From Stenomitos frigidus_A (lineage in GTDB: Bacteria > Cyanobacteriota > Cyanobacteriia > Leptolyngbyales > Leptolyngbyaceae): a stretch of DNA of 64,000 nt. A program made the position numbers and the translations under genes. The notes beneath the pieces were generated by a model. It did not search any database and was not told the origin of the DNA. It saw only the letters and a program-made list of their open reading frames with translations. Positions 59,889-64,000 of this stretch are shown here, in pieces. The stretch spans positions 168,096 to 232,095 of the forward strand of contig NZ_CAWNSW010000089.1 in NCBI RefSeq assembly GCF_963877135.1, in the 5' to 3' direction. The first letter of the stretch is position 1; each line of letters begins with the position of its first letter.

Positions 59889-61565
59889 CTATCTGACTAG
59901 CCGACTAACACGCTCTCGAATAGCAAGTGTGATGAGGGAACGAATTAAGAAGAGTGTGCCCAGTCCAGCCAGCCCAAAGGCGGCGAAGGCCCATAGTTTA
60001 TACGAGCCCACCAGTAAAACAGCACCAGACAGCAGCGAAAACCCAGTTAAACAAGCATAGATCAAGCTTTTAAGGGCGAGATTGATCGATTGGATCGCAC
60101 GATCGGTTTCCAGCGATCGTGCCTGCAGTTCGAGTTCTCCTTGCTCTAAGCGTTCTTCCAGGCGTTGAATTAAGCGTTCTGTGGCATTGGGCTGGCGGAG
60201 CCTATAGGTAATATACTCACGCGCTTGTTTCGTCAATTCGCCAAGACCGCTGCCTTGTCCCTTTGCTACCGTAATGCTTTTCACAAATGGCTTGGCGGAT
60301 TCCATCAGGCTGTATTGAGGGTCAAGGTCACGCGCAACGCCATCTAACGTCGTCAGCGCCTTTAGAATAAACGTCATTTTAGCGGGCAAGCGAAAGGGTT
60401 GCTGAGCAAACAGTGCCGAAACCTCCTGCTTTACCTGGCTAAATTCTTGTAGCGCGATCGGTTTTTCGGTAAAGCGTTCCAGCACAAAGCCCATGACGCG
60501 ACGAATGGGCATCATATCTGCGACGGGTTCCAGCAGTCCCATCGTTGTAAGGGTATGAATGACCTGGTCGGTATCCTTGCGGAGGACAGCGAAAAAGGTT
60601 CGCACCATTTGATCTTTGTCGATCGACTTGACTTCTGCCATCATGCCGAAATCGTAGAAGATCAGGCAGCCATCGGGACTAACCGCCATATTGCCGGGGT
60701 GGGGATCAGCCTGAAAGAAGCCATCTTGCAATAATTGCTTCAAGTAAGAGCAAATACCGAGTTGGTTGACTTCTTTAACATTGATGCCGATTGCTTCCAG
60801 GCTTTGACGATCGTTAATCTTGATGCCTGGCACATAGTCCATCGTCAACACTTTCTTGGTGGTGTATTTCGGGTACACCTTTGGGGCAACAATGCGGGCG
60901 TGGTCACGAAAATTATGACGGAAACGATCGGCATTGATCGCCTCTTGCACGTAGTCGATTTCCTGGTACAGCACCTGGGCAAACTCTTCATAGATGGCAT
61001 CCAGGTCATATTCCCGTGTCATAGGGAGATAGCGCTGACAAAACCGGAGCAAGCGCCGCAACACCCTGAAATCCAGGTCAAATAGTGTTTCAAGTCCGGG
61101 GCGCTGTACTTTAATAACCACCTCTTCACCCGTATGCAGTTGCGCTTTGTGCACTTGCCCCAGGCTAGCTGCCGCGATCGGTACAGGGTCAAAATCTCCA
61201 TAGAGGGTATAAAGCGAACCACCCAGTTCAGCTTCAATGGTGGCAATTGCGTCATCAGCAGCAAAGGGAGGCACTCGATCCTGAAGTTGACCCAGTGCTT
61301 GAATGTATTCTGGCGGCAACAGGTCGCCTCGTGTGGAAAGCGCTTGCCCGATCTTAATAAACGTGGGGCCCAAATCAAGCAGTGTGCCCACTAACCACTG
61401 GGCGCGTCGATTGCGATGCTGCGGAAACCGACGGGCGATCGTGCCATCCCACCACAAATAGCCCATCAACCGCGCTGCGGACAGAAAGATGTCTGTCTGC
61501 CGTGCCAGCAGCGACTGCTTAGCACGTTGCCAACGAAGTGACTTAGGCGTGGCGGACTTGAGCAT
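59889..61565 (-). CDS. ABC1/AarF/UbiB family atypical kinase
   Basis: The protein has 558 residues. ABC1 kinases are atypical kinases of quinone (plastoquinone, tocopherol) metabolism and stress response in cyanobacteria and plastids. The motifs seen are the KxGQ-type block (FIKIGQALSTR), the Ala-rich loop (AAASLGQVHKA), the invariant Lys in VVIKVQRPG, the metal-binding FQADPHPGN and the DFG motif (FYDFGMM). Two hydrophobic C-terminal segments (about 497-540) anchor it to the membrane. It converges with the htrA-like gene. Confidence 0.93.
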   Translation of the reverse strand: MLKSATPKSLRWQRAKQSLLARQTDIFLSAARLMGYLWWDGTIARRFPQHRNRRAQWLVGTLLDLGPTFIKIGQALSTRGDLLPPEYIQALGQLQDRVPPFAADDAIATIEAELGGSLYTLYGDFDPVPIAAASLGQVHKAQLHTGEEVVIKVQRPGLETLFDLDFRVLRRLLRFCQRYLPMTREYDLDAIYEEFAQVLYQEIDYVQEAINADRFRHNFRDHARIVAPKVYPKYTTKKVLTMDYVPGIKINDRQSLEAIGINVKEVNQLGICSYLKQLLQDGFFQADPHPGNMAVSPDGCLIFYDFGMMAEVKSIDKDQMVRTFFAVLRKDTDQVIHTLTTMGLLEPVADMMPIRRVMGFVLERFTEKPIALQEFSQVKQEVSALFAQQPFRLPAKMTFILKALTTLDGVARDLDPQYSLMESAKPFVKSITVAKGQGSGLGELTKQAREYITYRLRQPNATERLIQRLEERLEQGELELQARSLETDRAIQSINLALKSLIYACLTGFSLLSGAVLLVGSYKLWAFAAFGLAGLGTLFLIRSLITLAIRERVSRLVR

Positions 61566-61816
61566 ACTATCGACTATATTCCATTTAGCCTAACCGTTCA
61601 GAAAGAATGCTGTCCTGAATAGTACTGACTGCTTACTTGTTCCAGGAGCGGGGAGGGAGTCCGGAGTCCAAATTCACAAAGGCCGATGACTTCATGTCGT
61701 AAGCCGAGCCGTCTGCTATTTCTCTGATATTTCAAGTTTACTGGTTAGAACAGCGCCGGCAATAGATTGAGCAGGCTCTGCTGTCACGATGGTTATATGA
61801 GCCCATGCAATCTCGT

Positions 61817-63919
61817 CTAAGGCAATTCATGGTGGGTAAGGGTTTGCGGCAAGATGAGCGTCAAACAAGTTTCGTAGGTGTGTGCATCTTCAGTCACGCG
61901 GCTGGAGGCAGTGATATCACCATTCAAGTGCTGCACTAAAGATTTTACAAGTGCCAAGCCTAAACCAGTGCCCTGCACGGCATTTTGAGTCGCACCCTGA
62001 CAGCGTTTGAATTTTTCAAAGATAAGGGGCAATTCATCAGGTGCAATGCCCTGTCCAACGTTGCTAACCGTCACGATAATCTGATCGCTCGGTGAATTTT
62101 TGCTTTGCGTGACATGGAGTTGAACGCGACTGTTGGGGTTGGAGTATTTGCCAGCATTTGTCAGGAGTTCAAACAGAACCCGCCGCAGGCTATCGCGATC
62201 GCTCAATAGGCGTAGCGATCGCTTGGGTAGCTTCGTTTCTAAGGTCAGCCCCTTGGACGACCACTTTTGTTGAAACTGCCTGATCAGATCCTGTATCAAC
62301 GCTTTTAAATCAATTTCTTGCAGCTGAACCGCAACCTGATTCGATTCCAATTCCTGCAGTCCCAACAAGTCGTTGATAAGATTGGTTTCCTGAGCGCATT
62401 GCTGTTCCAAAATGTCTAAATAACGGATGCTACGCTCGCTGGACAAGCCCACTTGTCGTAACATGCGGATCGCCATCGTCATACTGGTGAGCGGTGTCCG
62501 CAACTCATGGCTGACGGTACTGAGAAACTCATCTTTCGCCTGGTTCAAATGCCGTAGCTGATCCAGTTGATAGCGGGTGCGATCGTACAGCTTGGCTTGT
62601 ACTGATAAACTCTCGCGCAGTTCGGCAGTGCGCTTTTCGACTAAAGACTGCACCTGTCGTAGAGTCTCAGTTTGAATAATGGCAGTGCTGACTTGCATAC
62701 TGACCAGCTGCACCAGCTCCAAATCTTCTGGCTGCCAAAGGCGGGGTTGATCTTGCTGGAAAACAAGAAAGCCTAACACAACGCCTTTGCTCTCTAAGGG
62801 CGCTAGTAGGATTGTCGGCAATGACTCTACGTGAAACGTTGTGGCAACCTGATTGTTCGAGTACGTTGAAGCAGCGACATCTGATTTTGATTGGGCTAGC
62901 TGTCCATTTGTCAGCATGGCGGGGCTGTCAGGATCTAGAAAGGCCTGTTGGCAGAGGGTACATTCTGATAACCAAAACGATTGGTTGGTGGTTGTGGTCT
63001 CAGCTTGAGTCGATACTGTTGAGGTCTCTTGATGGAGGGTTAAGGTCTCTCGATCAACGGCATCGCTAAGCCACTCGTGGGCAACGCTCACCCTAATTTT
63101 TGGGAGGTGCGCTTGAGCCCGGTTCCGGAAAAGAGGGTCCCAGTGTTTCAATCGCAACAGCATAGCTCGCTGCACTTGTAGCGCTTGAGCAGTCCCATCT
63201 GTGGCGAGCTTTAAGATGGCGCTGAGATCAGAGGCGTTGTGAATGGCCAATGTGAGTTGGTTGACCACTTGCTGATGCTGCATCTGCTGGCTGAGCTGAT
63301 GCTGAAGCCGACGCTGTTCGATCGTGCTGGCAACCTGATAAGACACGGTTTGAAGTCCTGCGATTTCTGATTGAGTCCAGCGGTGGGGGCGTGATCGCAT
63401 AAAACTAATGGCTCCATTCACACGGCCTTGAACATGTGTTGTCGTGCCTAAAACAGCAGCGACCTGTAACGGTAATGCCTGCAACGATGTGACAGGCTGC
63501 CAGATTTCAAGGAATTTACGTGCCTTTAATGCTGCTGTGTGATGGGTCTGTACAGCCTCAACAGACTCGATCGCGGTGGCGGATGAATCCGCTTGCCAAT
63601 CCTCAAACATAGCAGGCATGGTCTTCAACGGCTCCAGGGGCAGTGGTGGTGCATCGGCTAACCAGTAAACGACTTGGGCAATGGCGTCTGTCGGATAGAG
63701 GAGAGCGATCGCACAACCATCTGCATTGAATGCATTGCCGAGGCAGGCGGCAAGGTCAGTCAGCATCTGGCTAAAATCGGGCTGACTTGAGGTGATTTGC
63801 AGCATCTGCTGCCACAGCGTGGTGAGGTTTGCAGGTTGCTGCATGTGCGAACTAGGGGCTTCTTCTGGCAAGACCACTCTGAGGGTGGGAGACAAGAATG
63901 AGCGCGGTCTTGTGACCAC
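61817..63919 (-). CDS. Sensor histidine kinase with two GAF-like domains
   Basis: This 700-residue soluble kinase has two GAF-like domains (about 27-200 and 215-425). The H-box HELRTPLTS (about 471) is followed by DHp helices. The N-box is FELLTNAGKYSNPN and the G-boxes are NVGQGIAPDELPLIFEKF and GTGLGLALVKSL. The layout is like cyanobacterial GAF-HK sensors. No chromophore Cys was assigned in the GAF domains. No response regulator is adjacent in the window, so the partner is unknown. The start is either GTG 63919 or ATG 63844. Confidence 0.9.
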   Translation of the reverse strand: MVTRPRSFLSPTLRVVLPEEAPSSHMQQPANLTTLWQQMLQITSSQPDFSQMLTDLAACLGNAFNADGCAIALLYPTDAIAQVVYWLADAPPLPLEPLKTMPAMFEDWQADSSATAIESVEAVQTHHTAALKARKFLEIWQPVTSLQALPLQVAAVLGTTTHVQGRVNGAISFMRSRPHRWTQSEIAGLQTVSYQVASTIEQRRLQHQLSQQMQHQQVVNQLTLAIHNASDLSAILKLATDGTAQALQVQRAMLLRLKHWDPLFRNRAQAHLPKIRVSVAHEWLSDAVDRETLTLHQETSTVSTQAETTTTNQSFWLSECTLCQQAFLDPDSPAMLTNGQLAQSKSDVAASTYSNNQVATTFHVESLPTILLAPLESKGVVLGFLVFQQDQPRLWQPEDLELVQLVSMQVSTAIIQTETLRQVQSLVEKRTAELRESLSVQAKLYDRTRYQLDQLRHLNQAKDEFLSTVSHELRTPLTSMTMAIRMLRQVGLSSERSIRYLDILEQQCAQETNLINDLLGLQELESNQVAVQLQEIDLKALIQDLIRQFQQKWSSKGLTLETKLPKRSLRLLSDRDSLRRVLFELLTNAGKYSNPNSRVQLHVTQSKNSPSDQIIVTVSNVGQGIAPDELPLIFEKFKRCQGATQNAVQGTGLGLALVKSLVQHLNGDITASSRVTEDAHTYETCLTLILPQTLTHHELP

Positions 63920-64000
63920 ACTTAGGAACGTGGATTAAATAACCTGTAATTCTGGTTTAGCCGTGTAATTCCATTGCGGTAGAAACTCATCAAAGACAAT
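63920..64000. other. Window end, no gene recognised
   Basis: The last 81 bases hold no supported feature. The stretch TTTAGCCGTGTAATTCC may belong to the start of the next gene or to its spacer. Confidence 0.3.

Overview
The window is a chromosomal piece of a cyanobacterium, probably a filamentous Leptolyngbya-like lineage. HIP1-type octamers (GCGATCGC and close variants) are scattered throughout. The RNA polymerase beta' subunit is split into rpoC1 and rpoC2. ndhM, crtH, hemL, heme oxygenase and a Ycf19-like YggT protein are markers of oxygenic phototrophs. The palindrome AGAAACCGGGTTTCT and a GTAGGGCATG hairpin resemble small intergenic repeats of filamentous cyanobacteria. No prophage, CRISPR array, rRNA operon or intact insertion sequence was seen.

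Layout. 1-9 kb: the end of an M16 peptidase, a cupredoxin, methionine aminopeptidase, small membrane or secreted proteins, uracil phosphoribosyltransferase, a candidate small RNA and carotenoid isomerase CrtH. 9-16 kb: a Mo-nitrogenase-C-terminus-like small protein behind a long AT-rich leader, a CobW GTPase, heme oxygenase, NdhM, dephospho-CoA kinase, a YbjN-like protein and TldD. 16-27 kb: envelope and sugar genes (CapA-like protein, aldose epimerase, HAD phosphatase, GT2 and GT21 glycosyltransferases, a cyclic-peptide-type ABC exporter), then hemL and a ChaB-like protein. 27-42 kb: Hsp33, a lone thioredoxin-like protein, hisD, and the conserved block rpsT-tatD-rpoB-rpoC1-rpoC2. 42-50 kb: a DUF1611 protein, a divergent tRNA-Val(UAC), Mn superoxide dismutase, an RND efflux pair and a RecQ remnant. 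50-56 kb: an acidic DUF6335 protein, an Hsp70/actin-fold ATPase and a 1240-residue largely disordered protein. 56-64 kb: a 1.2 kb gene-poor stretch, a CRP-family regulator, an InrS-like metal sensor, an HtrA protease, an ABC1 kinase and a hybrid-input histidine kinase.

The most unusual part is 50.3-56.1 kb. The 1240-residue gene ends in an A10 run read as A AAA AAG followed at once by a TAG stop. The -1 frame across that run leads without a stop into the Hsp70-like ATPase, which has no ATG or GTG start of its own near its N-terminus. This has the form of a programmed -1 frameshift (or RNA polymerase slippage) that would give about an 1888-residue fusion besides the 1240-residue form. A homopolymer sequencing error is the main alternative. 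The 1240-residue protein carries about seven spaced copies of an F-T-L-E-x-h-D-D-L-F motif, and four 9-bp direct repeats at about 10.5-bp spacing lie just upstream of it.

Most other genes are housekeeping genes in single transcripts. Convergent pairs are often separated by perfect hairpins, which are listed.
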